Below, one piece after another: positions 1-12,265 of a stretch of DNA of 64,000 bases (the stretch's first letter is position 1; every line of letters begins with the position of its first letter). This stretch comes from Rhizodiscina lignyota. Lineage: Eukaryota; Ascomycota; Dothideomycetes; Aulographales; Rhizodiscinaceae. Position numbers and translations under genes: made by a program. Location: positions 592,453 to 656,452 of the forward strand of contig ML978122.1 in assembly GCA_010015805.1 (NCBI GenBank), read 5' to 3'. The notes below the pieces were generated by a model. The model saw only the letters and a program-made list of their open reading frames with translations, was not told the origin of the DNA and did not search any database.

Positions 1-3000
1 AGATATTGAACCATTTGCATCGAATCTATTCGCATCGAAGCTGACTGATCTTTTCAATGACGTTTAGATAATATCTAGATGCATCTAAACGCTTTATATA
101 TTCTTTTAATTTATTCGCCTAAGCTGTTCAGCTGAGATATAGCGTCGGAGATGCTGGAGCCGAACTAGAGGGGTGGGTCTGGTGAGTATTTGGGAGGGGG
201 TTTCAGGCCGGATTTACTTTATTCCGGGCGGACATCTCGTTCAGTACCCCAAAGGATCTCTCGTTTGTGGCAACCACCTTGCTCTTTACCTTATTATCTC
301 TTTATTTTCTTGCTAATCTATCATTCTTGCTTCTATTATTTCAATATGCCGCCGTTAATTGCTACCGCCAGCGAGCTTTCGAGCGCCCGAACTGATATAA
401 CTCCAGCGTCGAATCCTGACGCGAGTTATTCGAAGCAGCAACCTTCTAAGCGTCTAGCCAGCTTAGTAGATACTCGAACGACTATACTATTTTACGGCGT
501 GCGAATCAATAAGAAGATCCTTGACTATTTCATTCTTATTCCTCTAGCACCACTAGGAGCGAAAGGTGGCTAGCAGCGCTCGTGGATTTATAGCCACGGT
601 GTTGTTGGCAAAGAGCGTTAAGATCCTCCTCCGCCACTAGGTGAATCTTATGAGAGATTCTGGATATGCCCTCACTATTTCAATCACGATCCTGAGCGTA
701 AAATGCACGATATCATCAAATTCTCACTCCGAGGCACTACGAATTCAGCGTATCACCTAAGGAGTGTACACTAGATCGACGCTCTAATAAAGCAGGCGAC
801 TAATACAGCTTATCCTAAAGTCGATCGGCAGTAGTATATTATACACCACTACCGCTAGGTTGTTCTCTACTGCATCTCATTTCGAGCATCAGTACACTAG
901 TCATATCGTTTAATTCTAAATCTTGCGAATCCCAATGCCTTCTAGATCGCACTAAGTCACTACTATACTATCGCCAAGTGGCTTATCTTGCTGTTTACAG
1001 CATTATACGCCGGCCTTATTCGAACTGAGCTCTATAGTACTAAAGGACTCATCATACTAGCTTTTAATATATAGAGCTCCGGAAATCACCTCTCTCTATG
1101 TAGGATTGTTGCTTACTATGTGACTTCTTACTACGAACGGCGTAGCATCCTCATCGGCCTTCCTCACGTTCCTAGCCGGCATTCAGGCGAGAATATCGCT
1201 GAGTATGTTGACCAAACCGTAAAGCGCTACGGAATCTCTAGTATGCTTAGCTACTATATGCTCGATAACGCCGGCAACAACGATACAGCTGTAGAAGAGC
1301 TTCACGAGCGCTACGAAGGCCTAGGGGATTGTATAATAAAGAGACTGCGTTGTTTAGGCCACATTATCAATCTAGCGGTTAAGGCCGGCTTGTTTGTGAA
1401 TTACAAGAAGGAAGATCAAGAAGAGATTAATAATAATAACCTAGAAGAGCTGGCAGAACAGGCGTAGCGAAATGCACTCTCTAATAAGCCGAAACACCTC
1501 GTAGCTAGGCGTAAACTCTATACGATTAGGAAGGTAGCGAATATCTTCACTCACATCACAGCCTCTAGTCAACACGTCGAATCCTTCCTCTAGCTAGAGA
1601 AAGAAGCAGAGCTAGATAAGACTCTAATAGTCGTGAAAGAGGTTGCCACGCGCTAGAACAGTACGTATTCAATGCTTAAAAGAGGTCAGTTATACTCTAT
1701 AATTCGCTCTTATTACTGCTTTACAAGTTGCTATATGTTTCAGGTTTATATTGCTATAATATTACTGCGAAACAAGCCTGATCTGGCTACAATTCATCAC
1801 CTCCGATCACTCTTATTAATATAGTACTACAATAACGATAGGAAGCCTTTATATTCAATTTACAGTAAGCCTAAGATGTATCTCCTAGGCCACTAGTATA
1901 TAATTAATATAATACTACCTGTAGTAGTTGATATTAATGCCGCCGTCAGTCGTGACGACCCCTTTTTTTCAATTAGTTTTTATCTTTATCGCTCCGAAGT
2001 CCCTCTAAGGAACTAGCTCTAATATTTCACTATATGAATTCATATAGTAAAATGTCAGAGCTGGTTCTTCGTATGGAAAGCCTTTTTTGACTATTTGCTA
2101 ATTTTGGATAGCCCTTAAACTTCGCGATGCGATCGATATTTACTGCTAGCGCGCTCTTCGAGATAAGTCTAAGAAGCGAGATAAGCATAATCTCGCTCTT
2201 GATATACTCTCGCAAGATGAGTAGCACGACCTCGCCGTTATTAAAACCCTCTTAGAACCCTTCGCCTTCGCTACCGAATATACTAAAGGAAATCATACCA
2301 ATGCAAGCCTAGCGGCGTGGCTACCGACTATAGAGTATATGCTTAAGAGACTAGAGAAGAAGAAAGAGCAGATACAGCGCGATGAGGGCTCTAGGTTCGC
2401 TATAAAAGTGGTAGAGGCGATATAGAAGAAACTCGATAAGTACTACGCTCTCTCCGATCGAATACTAGCATACCGCCTTACTACCTTCCTAGACCCTCGC
2501 TTCGGCATATAGTGGTTTGAACAGCACTAGAAGGAGAAGAGTATCTAGATAACTACTGTTAGAAGCCTTATTGATAAGGAGTACGCGAAGTACTATGCAG
2601 TATTCGGGCTAGAGTCTCAAGTATCTAACGATGCTAATAACTCGCAACTTCCTCTAGTACTAGCTAGTGCAGGTACATAGTAGCGCGAGAGTTACTACTT
2701 CACGAAATATGCTGAGCTGGAGCACGATAATCTCGATATACTCACGCCCGATCAACCTACCGTTTGTAGCGAGCTAGAACGCTATGAACAACGCCTTATT
2801 CCTGTAAAGAATATCGATATTCTCAAGTAGTAGCTATCTAACAAGGACGAATACCCGATCCTATGCAAAATAGCCGTTGACTACCTCGGAATCCTAGTAT
2901 AGTCATTAGATGTTGAGCGTCATTTCAGTGCAGCCGGTAGAATAGTAACTAAGGCGAGATCTAAGCTTAAACAATATATAGTTGAGGCGATCGAATGCCT

Positions 3001-3409
3001 TCGAAGTTGGGAGTAAGCTGGCCTTAAACCTTTCGAGAACTAGCATCCGAAGGAAGAAGAATTAGAGAGTGCTGAAGGCGAAGGCGAAGATGACGGCGAT
3101 GACCTGGATTGATATACTAATCAGTGCAAATTCGTACTATCTAATTGCTATAGATAATATCTAATTTATAATGTTTAAACTTAACTGTTCGCTTTTAGAT
3201 TTATAGTGAATTTACAGCAATTTCGTCGAATTTCGCTCGCTGGCGCGCTCAAAGCGCGCTCAACACCATATGAATCTATTATCAGTGGCAAATCTATTCA
3301 ATATATATTAATCTCGATGCAATTCGATGATTTATAAGCCGACGCTATTTAGATGCGACCCCCGCCGACGCGGTTTAGATGCGTTTGGATGCGTCGAAGC
3401 GCCACGCTG
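1..3409 (+). mobile_element. Decayed hAT-superfamily DNA transposon (right end inside window)
   Basis: Remnant of a hAT transposase reads along the + strand. Near 600-770 there is a BED-like zinc-finger remnant (RFWICPHYF ... HLRSVH). At 1120-1467 an open stretch carries LDNAGNNDTAVEEL and RCLGHIINLAVKA, typical of the hAT RNase H-like core. Near 2850-3010 the C-terminal dimerisation region reads SLDVERHFSAAG and KLKQYIVEAIECLRSW. Many in-frame TAG codons stand where family members have Trp or Gln, as expected if TGG and CAG were changed by RIP. The subterminal ends share GCATCKAA/GCATCTAAA motifs in inverted orientation (about 20-95 and 3320-3400). The right end is probably the CAGCGTGGCG-type terminus closing at about 3409. 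The left end should lie before base 1. It is non-functional. Confidence 0.85.
1120..1467 (+). pseudogene. hAT transposase core fragment
   Basis: This is the longest open piece of the dead transposase, about 115 codons. It carries the catalytic-core landmarks LDNAGNNDT and the following RCLGHIINLAVKA, after which hAT proteins have a long insertion domain. It is bounded by TAG stops within a collinear transposase reading (345-3010), so it is not an independent gene. It is AT-rich compared with the genes to the right. Confidence 0.8.
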
Positions 3410-3824
3410 GGAGAACGTTATCCACGAACTGTTGCCATTCAGGATTTTCGAACTTGAACTGCTCATTGTTAAGCTCCCAGGTGTGGCAGACTGGACGGCC
3501 CACTGCAGTCTCGTTCACAGGCAACGGAACTGGACTCCCAGCTCTTGCGATGACTTTGGCATCTCGAGCAGTTAGTGGTAGAGGTATTAATCCGTAGCCT
3601 TTGACGTGAAGGCAAGGATTCGGTGAACTGGAATGGCGTTCGTAGAATGAGAACGAACTCTTCTCTTCGATTTCGTCGAGGTCGTTGAGAAGCTCAGTTT
3701 TGAGGCAGATCTCGGCAGCGGACACTTTGCGTGTTTCCTCTGCGGAAGAACCACCAGAGATAGACCCTTCGTCAGACACAGATTCTTCGTCAGCCCTCTC
3801 GGACGCGTCAGATTCGGAGCTCAT
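3410..3824 (-). pseudogene. N-terminal fragment of a 2OG-Fe(II) oxygenase-like gene cut by the hAT element
   Basis: Reads on the minus strand from ATG 3824. An acidic Ser-rich leader (SSESDASERADEE) is followed by NPCLHVKGYGLIPLPLTARDAK and TWELNNEQF, then NPEWQQFVDNVL. This is the conserved N-terminal block of large fungal proteins with a prolyl-4-hydroxylase-like 2OG-Fe(II) oxygenase domain. Homology stops where the transposon terminus begins, and the last residues of the open frame are transposon-encoded. The rest of the gene (HxD region onward) should lie left of the window beyond the other transposon end. An intron may precede the start, since a TTCTTCAG acceptor sits just upstream. It is a tandem paralogue of the gene at 4372-7300, in the same orientation. 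Confidence 0.75.
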
Positions 3825-4371
3825 AGCGCACGCGCAAGTGCCTGAAGAAATTAATTTCAACAACTACCGTGAAGTCCTAAAAAAGATGATGCATAAGTAT
3901 CGAAATCTCTTCATATAGAGGATATTCCTTTAGGAGTGATGGAGGGCGGGAAGGCATGAGACGAAGAGATCCTTGAACCTCTATCGTACGGAGTAGGTAG
4001 GATAGCGCGATTGAGAACGCCACAGTAAACGCGAAAATGACACGAAGCGGATGATCCTCGGAGAGCTCATCTCAGTCGGATTTGGAGCGTTCAGATTAGG
4101 ATATCATTGATGCCATCCGTTTTTACGATTTAAACAGCGATTCTTCTGCTTATTGTGGCCATTGACATTCGAGAGGTAGATGTTCAACGACAGCGAGCCC
4201 ACAAAGGTAGCAATGATACTGCAGTGACCCTTTTGACAACGAATTAAAAATTCAACTATCGATCTGAAAAAATAATTCCATAGGAATATAAAGCAAATTA
4301 TTTAACCGCTTTTTGCAAAGCTTTTAATACATGTTCTTGAATAGGTATCCCAGTGATTGTCTAAATCGACT
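3825..4371. other. Intergenic, no gene seen
   Basis: Lies between two tandem oxygenase paralogues. It should hold the 5' region of the left copy and the 3' UTR of the right copy. I see no supported coding sequence or RNA gene. Confidence 0.6.
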
Positions 4372-7300
4372 TCAAACCGCCTTCAGAAATACCTCCCCAC
4401 TAAGAACGTTTTCTACAGCATGCTTTGCAACTTCGAAGTTCATGTCGTCCGAGTCACTGCCCAGATCAATAATATCTGGTTCGGCTTTCCTCTTTGCGCC
4501 TGCAACAGCAGGGACCGTGCGTCTGTTCCCATCCTGCGATGTGACTGTCGAAAGTACAGCAGGCTCCGCATTTGTTATACTTGACGTTGATTGCGGGCTC
4601 CATTGATCCAAGTGCTTCAGAAGGACGAGACTCTCGTACTTCTCTCTGAGCAAGTCCTTCATAAAGCCGCCTTCTAATCGCTTGAGTGAAGCCTTCAGAC
4701 CCTTCAGGTCTCGTTCCCACCGTAGCAAGTCCTCGCGATACTCATTGTCCGTCTTGGTAACCACCAACGTGTGCGGCCATCTCGAGCGTTCTATGTCTAT
4801 CTTATAGTGTTTTTGATCCAGTGCGCTAGATAATTGTTTCCGCTTGGCCTCTGACATTTGAAACCGCCCGACCTCGAGGGATGAGTTGCGCAAAAAGGCA
4901 TTTAAGCGGTTACAGTTTACACAGCATTTCATTCGCTCTGTAGGACTTCTTGCCCAGGCTGTCGGAACTAACGGTCGATGCTTCATGAAATCGGCGAGTA
5001 GAATCTCAAGTAACCGAACTGTTAGGCTTTTGACTGAATTGGTGAGTGCATCGGGGACTTTAGTCTTCGACTTTTGCAATATTTCTTTCAGAAAGTCAAC
5101 AAATTCAGGCACCTCCTGCCAGTCAACTCTGTAGTTTGTTGAAGTAGGGGAAATATCTCGTGGTGTCGAGTCGAGTATGTGGCAAATCTCAGTTGTAAGA
5201 CCCAGTTGGAGACCCTTATTGACAATCGTTTTGAATCGGCTCCGGATGTTGTCGAGACCATTGTGTTCTGCCTGACGCAACCGAACAGTCGGGGCCAATC
5301 GCTCTAGCGTCTGTTTGGATCTGAATGTTTCGAGCTGAAGTGCAACGGAGGAGGATCTGCACCGCAAGATACGTTGGAAGGCAGATAGATATAGTTGCTC
5401 TTGAGCTGCGCCGCGGACGTATTGATATTCCAATTTCCATAGGAAAGAAAACAGGTTATCTTGATCCAATTTTTGCATAATTACGGGCAGAAGCCTGATG
5501 TGGAAGTATCAGCTAAGGAGCTCATGGCAAACGACGTACTTCGTAGACGTACCGATCTCTGACCCATTCGAATGAACGAGACCCCGCAATGGAAACCAGC
5601 ATAGCAATGTCATCCGTACCAAAGGCATCTTGCGATGCCAAACGATCGAGCAGCTTGTCACCCGCCCATTTGTCGAACGAGACTTTCTGCTCCTCGCTTC
5701 GCAACCTTGGCCTGAAGGACTCGAACGACTTATGCAAACTAGCAATGCTTGTGGATCTGGTTATGATTGAATGAAGCCTGCTTCATAGGTTAGCTTCTGT
5801 TCATCCTCGATTGATTACCTGTGTCATTTCCTCTTGGGGAACAATACTTACCAAAAATCCCAATCACACCCAGAGCTGTTTCAGAAAAATCATCATCGAC
5901 AAAGCCGACAATGGTATCAAGAATTTCAGGACTAATTTCTCCAAGGCTCAATGTAGCGTCCATTATCGAAATAAAAAATTCATCGTCTCCGAGAGCAAGG
6001 CTCCATTTGATGATCTTTACTTGTATACGTTGATCTCCTAAGTAAGAATATCTCTTCTCCGAGTCCTTGCTCATGTCGGTTATTTGTTTTAACATGCTCA
6101 AAGCATAGTGGCGCAATTGCTCGTCGTCTGGGTGTTCTTGGGCATCTTGACAGAATAAGTCTATCAAATTTGCCGATGAAAGAGCATTCAAGTGACGGAA
6201 GAACACATGCAGTACCATGTATTTGGGAATTAGAACTACTACCTGCCCAATGTTAGTGGAGAGGCTCATGGCTCATAACCGTGAGTGCAAACCGTGTCAT
6301 GATGTCGAGACTCTACAGGCATGCTTTCATCTTCAGTGTCCTCGCACTCGTCTTCGCTATCGGGACCGCGATCGTCGAAAGGGGATTGTTGCAGAATCTG
6401 GTCCTCATCGAGAGGCACTGCGGTTGCAACTATTCTTCCGGCCGGTGTCACAACTTTCGCCAGGAATAAGTCGATCTCGGGATCACCGTAGTAGGAATTC
6501 TTGAACTCAGACGAATGCCGCTCCATACTCACCAAGAAGAAGTAAAATTCATTTGAGGGGCAAATATCCTGAAGGTACTGACATACAGCTCGGTCATGAC
6601 CCTTCAAGTTCCGCATGGAGAGGCTGACATTCGTATACGTGTTGCCTAAGATATAGACAAGCAGTGGCTCGTTGTCGTCGTCTTGCCATTGCTCGAAAGC
6701 CCTTTGGATCTCAGTGTTGCGTTTGTGTATGGTTTTTGCTGAAGGTCTCTCACCACTGCCAGCGGCTCTTGCAAGGTTGTACGTTAGGGCTAGCCGATAG
6801 CCTGTGAGCACTGGCTTGATTTCATGCTTGACATCGGAGTACCAAGCGATCGCAGATAGGTCGAAATCAGAGCTAAGTGCCGTTTCAAGAGAAATGAGCT
6901 GACCGTGATGGGAGAGTATCATCTCACCGCCAGTATGTCTTGAAGGAAGGCAAACTACTAGAGTGCCGAACATCCCAGGGACTTCTTCCTTTTCCAAATG
7001 GTTATGGCTTGCATATCTCTGCGATAGCTTCTGCATCTCGGGGTACAAGGGGCAGAGGGATCAGCCCCAATCCATTGACGTCAAGCCCTGGATTTACAAA
7101 CGTTGTCTCCTGCATGAAAGCCGAGATAGAGCGGGCACCATGGAGTTCGGCAGAATCAAGAAGATTGAGCAGTGTCTCCCTCAAATCAAGCTCTTTCTTG
7201 CTCTCAACTGATTCCAATTCCGATTCCGATTCTGACGGGCCTTTTTCTGATGCTGGTCTCGCGTCGGGGATTGCTGACTTCAGTAGGACCCGAAGTCGAT
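4372..7300 (-). pseudogene. 2OG-Fe(II) oxygenase-like protein, internal deletion removing the HxD segment
   Basis: Minus strand, read right to left. 7300-7004 encodes an acidic leader, then NPGLDVNGLGLIPLPL and RDAEAIAEICKP, then a TAA stop followed by PFGKG. The next homologous block, VPGMFGTLVVCLP (about 6976 to 6938), lies in another frame only a few codons on. Relatives have roughly 100 residues between these blocks, including the WEL motif and the iron-binding HxD, so a deletion plus frameshift is visible. The rest looks intact: DVKHEIKPVLTGYRLALTYNL with the distal His and 2-oxoglutarate Arg, a 50-nt intron at 6243-6292, helical repeats to about 5830, an exon ending at 5553 (donor GTACGT), and a last exon 5494-4372 with a CVNCNRL motif and an acidic nuclear-type tail (KRKAEPDIIDLGSDSDD). 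No ATG is seen for the leader. A shortened protein might still be made, but without the catalytic HxD. Confidence 0.65.
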
Positions 7301-8509
7301 GTCATCTGGCGAAACAGTGGCCTGTTGGAATTTGACGGATTCTCGAGTAAACTGTGCGAATATTGACAGGCTCAATTGACAAAAGTTGATGATGGGATAA
7401 ACAATTGATAGGAGCAGCATGACGTGAAGAAAGGTATTTGAGGCTGACGCGCACGCTAAGTAGAGTAGCGTGAGTACGGAGTAGAAACCTGCAAACGCGA
7501 AAGTTACGCGAAGCGGGCTGACCGGACTTTCGTGTACGAGGAACAGTCTTTTGCGATAGACATAGGATACGAGACACAAGTGCAACACGCAAGCTCTCTG
7601 CCGGCGACATGGGTACGCAATCTTGAATTTATCGGGGTGAGGGCGGCTCCGATCCAGTCTGATGGATGCCTTCGTATGGCATGGATTCCTTCCGGTACGA
7701 AGATTAAGACAAAATATACCACCGATCGACACCGCAGAATTGATGGCACTGAAGTCCCTTGCTATAAAAGACCACTTCGACAGTGAACACTATGATGCCC
7801 TCGGTGCTGTCTCGGTGCTGTAGCAGACGAATCAACTGCGCTTCTATCTTCCTCAAGTCTGTGCTTCGCCCACAGTCATGACGGTCCGGCGTGACCTGTT
7901 CACCCTCTACCGCGCACGTAGTTCCGACAGTAATGAGCAAAGTACAGCACTTTCGCGTTACACTTGAGGCCATATGAAAGGGATGCTGATAAAGACGCAA
8001 GGCCGTGTATAGACATCGGCATTTTTCTAGGTTAGCGAGCGTCGAGGAGGCCCCCGTTGGTGGTGAACGCAACACTCGACGTGGGAATACATACACTTCT
8101 ACAGCCAAACAACTTCATCTCCAAGGTTAAAGATATTTAATCCGCTCGGTTGTAGAGTAATCGCTATTAATGAATACGAATGCTTGGACAACTGCAGCTG
8201 TGTTGTTTTCGTAAATATGGCCTCCTGATAGATTCGATATTCCGAGACATTCATGTGAGACATTGGAAGACTGCAAAACTCATCTTCGGGTAAGGATGAT
8301 ATGAAAGTTAAAGATTGAGACTGCATAGTGATTTTCAAGTATGGCACGAGAACGAAAAGAAAAAGAAAAGACAAGAAGATATTCGAGGCTAGTTTGGAGC
8401 GCTCGGCTTCCGAGTAGAAGATGGTTTTCGGATCTCCATCGCACCCCAATCTTATTATTTCATACCAGCTCCGGAGCGAGCAGGCACTGCCCAAGGCAAA
8501 AGGTTTCAC
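7280..8509 (-). CDS. Possible integral membrane protein, exon structure unresolved
   Basis: Two minus-strand open stretches read as membrane protein. 8509-8099 has a helix ASNIFLSFLFLFVLVPYL. 7732-7280 has two adjacent helices (GFYSVLTLLYLACAS and HVMLLLSIVYPIINFC) and a plausible C-terminus DDIDFGSY. The two are in different frames, and I could not find an intron set that joins them or a convincing start codon. The stretch lies between the broken oxygenase and the phospholipase D promoter. It could be a decayed gene, or chance open frames in non-coding DNA. No family recognised. Confidence 0.2.
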
Positions 8510-8729
8510 TGAATACCGTTAAAGCAAACTTGACACTCATTAAGGAGTGAATCAAGAAGAAAATGGAGGATTCAAGTTCTTGGCTGCATGAGTTCGTCAG
8601 CTGTCGTGTGCTCCACCGCGGCACCGCCACTGGACGGGAACTGAAACTGGCCAAGCTATTGACGTAGCGCCCACACCAACCTCGAACCAAGCTCCTGAGA
8701 AGCTCCAAATCGCCATTGGCGCTTTGTAA

Positions 8730-11700
8730 ATGTCTGGAAACCCGCAGGACGATCCCTTGGCTTACGGCGACTACCACGGGCAGGGCGAAGAAGCTGAAGG
8801 CGAGAGGGGTTTCATTGGAGACGTCTACCACCGTATTCGAGGGAGAAAGGATCAATCTGGAGCCTCAGTAAGTATCGTAGCGTGTCTTCTGGCTCTATCC
8901 CAACTTCTTTCAGTCGAACTCCTTCAGATTCGATCAATCGTACACTGACATCTCTTAAATAGAACTTTGCGGAGACTTACAGCGAACCTGCCTACCAGTA
9001 CCACCAATCTTCCTCACAAACTTCCGGCGGCGGAATGTCTTTCGTATTCGACAAGCTCCAGCAGGCGGTGCATGGCATTGGAAGTGAGATAAAGAGCAAG
9101 ATAGCTGGCGAAGAAGAGGTCCATGGGCATACTCATGGATCAGGGCAATGTTCAGATGGTGCACATGGGAATACCCAGCATCGATTCCTCAGCTTTGCTC
9201 CTCAGCGAGACGGCAACGATGTTAAGTGGTATGTTGATGGCTGTGGTTACATGTGGGCAGTGTCCAGAGCTCTTGAACAGGCGAGAGAGTCAATCTGGAT
9301 CCTAGACTGTAAGCGCAGGACGCCGAACGCAGTCGAGGAGTACAGGCAGAACTGACAAAATAGGGTGGCTGTCACCCGAGCTCTACCTACGCCGACCGCC
9401 AGCAAAGAATGAGCAATATCGGGTGGATCACATGCTCCAAGCCGCAGCCCAGCGAGGTGTGAACGTTAACATTATCGTATACAAAGAGGTAGGTGACATC
9501 TGCCCATTATGATATTCTCATATCAGCTAATACGGTTCAAGGTTACCCAAGCATTGACTCGTAAGTACCTGAATCCCACGCTTCCAGACTATCTACATTC
9601 GCTTCTGCCTCGTTCGACCGATGGCATAACTCATGCCCTGACCCGGCTGGGCCTGGATTTGACATTTAAATCTCTGGAGCATATTGAAGCAACGGACCCG
9701 CTGATCGCACCTCCAATACCAGTTTCCTCGGCTCACACGAAACATGTATTGGAAGAGTTACATCCGAACATCGCGGTTTTCAGGCACCCAGACCATCTGC
9801 CAGACCAAGCTGTGGTGGCATCCGATATATGGAACTCGATCAAGAATATCCGACTGACAGCGGCAAATGCCTCCAAGATGCCACAAGATGCGTTGAACGC
9901 TTTATATGGTTACAGCGACGAGACAGTACTCTATTGGGCACATCACGAGAAATTGCTCCTGGTCGATGGTCATACAGCGTTCATGGGAGGATTGGATCTT
10001 TGCTACGGGCGTTGGGATACCAACCAGCACGCTATTTCAGACGTTCATCCTGGTGATATCAATGCTATAGTCTTCCCAGGTCAAGACTACAACAATGCTC
10101 GGTAAATCTACCTTATATTGTCCTGGACCACGGAGCTAATCACCTTATAGTATTATGGATTTCCAAGACGTTACTCACTGGCAGAACAACAAACTTGATC
10201 GCACGAAAAATTCACGTATGGGATGGTCTGATATCTCCATATGCCTGACCGGTCCAGTAGTGGAGGACTTGAAAGCACATTTCTCTCAGAGGTGGAATTT
10301 CATATTCCAAGAGAAGTATCGCGCCAAAGATGAGAGCGGGCGTTACAAGCCCATTAGCTATACACCCACCTCTGCCGGTATCATTCACGAGGGCCAAGGC
10401 CATATACCAACGCAAACTCCACCGATTGCTGTCATGCAAGGCCGAGGACTGTACTCCCCGCAGTATGAACAGCAGCAGCACGGCGACGTAGAGGGCTCCG
10501 AAAGAGGCTTTGAAGAAGAAGGTGAACGTGGATTTGGCGGCCGTGGCAAACATGAAGGCTTCGGCGAGCGTATCCGCGAACGGATGGAAAGCGAAATTGA
10601 GAGTCGTGTAGCACCACACTTGGGACATCACGGAGGACACCATGCAGAAAGCGCTACCGGACCACTGGGAGGTGCTACTTGCCAAATTACTCGGAGCTGC
10701 GCCAAATGGAGTGCTGGTTTTCCGTTAGAGGTACGTGAAGGGTTGTAAACATGTTGATAAGCGCTGACGAGAATATAGCACTCAATCGCAAACGCCTACA
10801 TCCAGGTCATCAAAAATAGCGAGCATTTCGTATACATCGAGAATCAATTCTTCATCACAGCATCGAGCGACAAGCAGAAGCCTATCAGGAACATGATTGG
10901 TGCAGCCATTGTCGAGCGTGTTGTCCGTGCAGCCAGGGCAGGCCAAAAGTACAAGATCTTCGTCCTAATTCCATCTGTTCCGGCATTTGCTGGTGATCTG
11001 AGGAGCGACGATGCCCTCTCAACGCGCGCAATTATGGAATTCCAGTACGACTCCATCAATCGTGGTGGAAATTCCATCATGGAGCAGATCGCTCGTGCAG
11101 GATTCGACCCAACTCAGTACATCCGTTTCTACAATCTCCGAAACTATGACCGCATCAACGCCAGCGGCGCTATGGCTCAAGCAGAACAGCAAAGCGGGGT
11201 CGCGTACGAAGATGCCAGGAAGCAATTCGATGACAAGTACGGTGGCGGATATGGAGGCTCGCAACAACCCGGAGAAGCACAACAGCAATATCAAGCATAC
11301 AATCCAAACCAGGGTTATGGTGATCAACCACAGTTTCAAGGCACAGACCCACTACAACAGTACCAGCAGGGTGCTCAACAGATCGGAAATCTTCAGGGCC
11401 TTGGAAGCGGGAGGTGGGATTCAGTGAGCGAATGCTACATGTTGGGAGGCGAGGATATCCGCAATGTACCCTGGGAGGGAGGCGGCATGGACGAGATCGA
11501 TGCATTCGTCTCTGAGGAGCTTTATATCCACTCGAAGGTCTGGTTCTATCTCCTTTGCCCTGTAATGTCAATACTGACGTATCCGCACAGCTCCTCATTG
11601 CCGATGACCGCGTCGTGATCTGCGGGTCCGCTAACTTGAATGATCGTTCTCAACTGGGTGATCACGATTCTGAAATTGCCTGCATTATCCAAGATCCCAC

Positions 11701-12265
11701 ACCAATCGACTCCCGCATGAATGGCCAACCCCATCGTGCTTCCAAGTTTGCCACTTCCCTCCGACGGCAGCTCTTCCGCAAACACCTCGGTTTGCTCAGG
11801 CCTCAAAACATGGAGCGCCCTGACGCAAACTTCGAACCCCTTGGCCAGATGGGTGCGCCTAATGAATACGACTGGGGCAGTCCCGAGGACCAACAGGTCG
11901 TTGACCCACTCGACGACGAATTCCTTGGCTTTTGGAACTGGAGAGCGAAGACAAATACCGATGCTTTCGCGAGGGTATTCCATCCAGTTCCCTTCGACGG
12001 CGTGCGTACGTGGAAACAATATGACGACTACTACGAGCACTTCTTCAAGCAGCCAGAAAAAGAAGAAGAGAAGAACAAGCCAAGCACGTATAAGTGGGGT
12101 CATGTTGTTGCGGAAGAGTTCCCAGGTGGCGTGCAGGAGGTGAAGGAGGTGTTGAGCCAGATCAAAGGAACGTTGGTGGAGATGCCACTGCTGTTTTTGA
12201 AAGATGAAGATATTGCCAAGGAGGGCTTGGGGCTCAATAGCTTTACTGAAGAGGTTTATACTTAG
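8730..12265 (+). CDS. Phospholipase D
   Basis: Hydrolyses phosphatidylcholine-type lipids to phosphatidic acid at membranes. Eight exons, about 1006 aa: 8730-8867, 8963-9308, 9364-9488, 9542-9560, 9723-10101, 10151-10730, 10779-11537, 11591-12265. All junctions keep frame and all donors are GTRNGT-like, except GTCTGG at 11538. The first HKD motif reads HHEKLLLVDG followed by AFMGGLDLC. The second reads HSKLLIADDRVVICGSANLND. Other family blocks are ELHPNIAVFRHPDH, FPGQDYNNAR, RSCAKWSAG, FVYIENQFF and RAIMEFQYDSINRGG. The 19-nt fourth exon and the 162-nt fourth intron are unusual. A Gly/Gln/Tyr-rich insert lies between the two HKD halves at 11235-11390, with a shorter Gly/Glu/Phe-rich one near 10480-10560. 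No PX or PH domain precedes the catalytic part, so it resembles the short fungal PLD class rather than yeast Spo14. Confidence 0.93.

Noticed and set aside
6243-6292. Apparent frameshift in the oxygenase copy
   Set aside because: A 50-nt intron with GTTTGC donor, CTAAC branch and CAG acceptor restores DTVVVLIPKYM, so this point is normal.
9509-9722. Open frame through phospholipase D intron 4
   Set aside because: Only splicing 9561-9722 restores the conserved ALTLSSAHTKH join; the open frame through the intron is chance.
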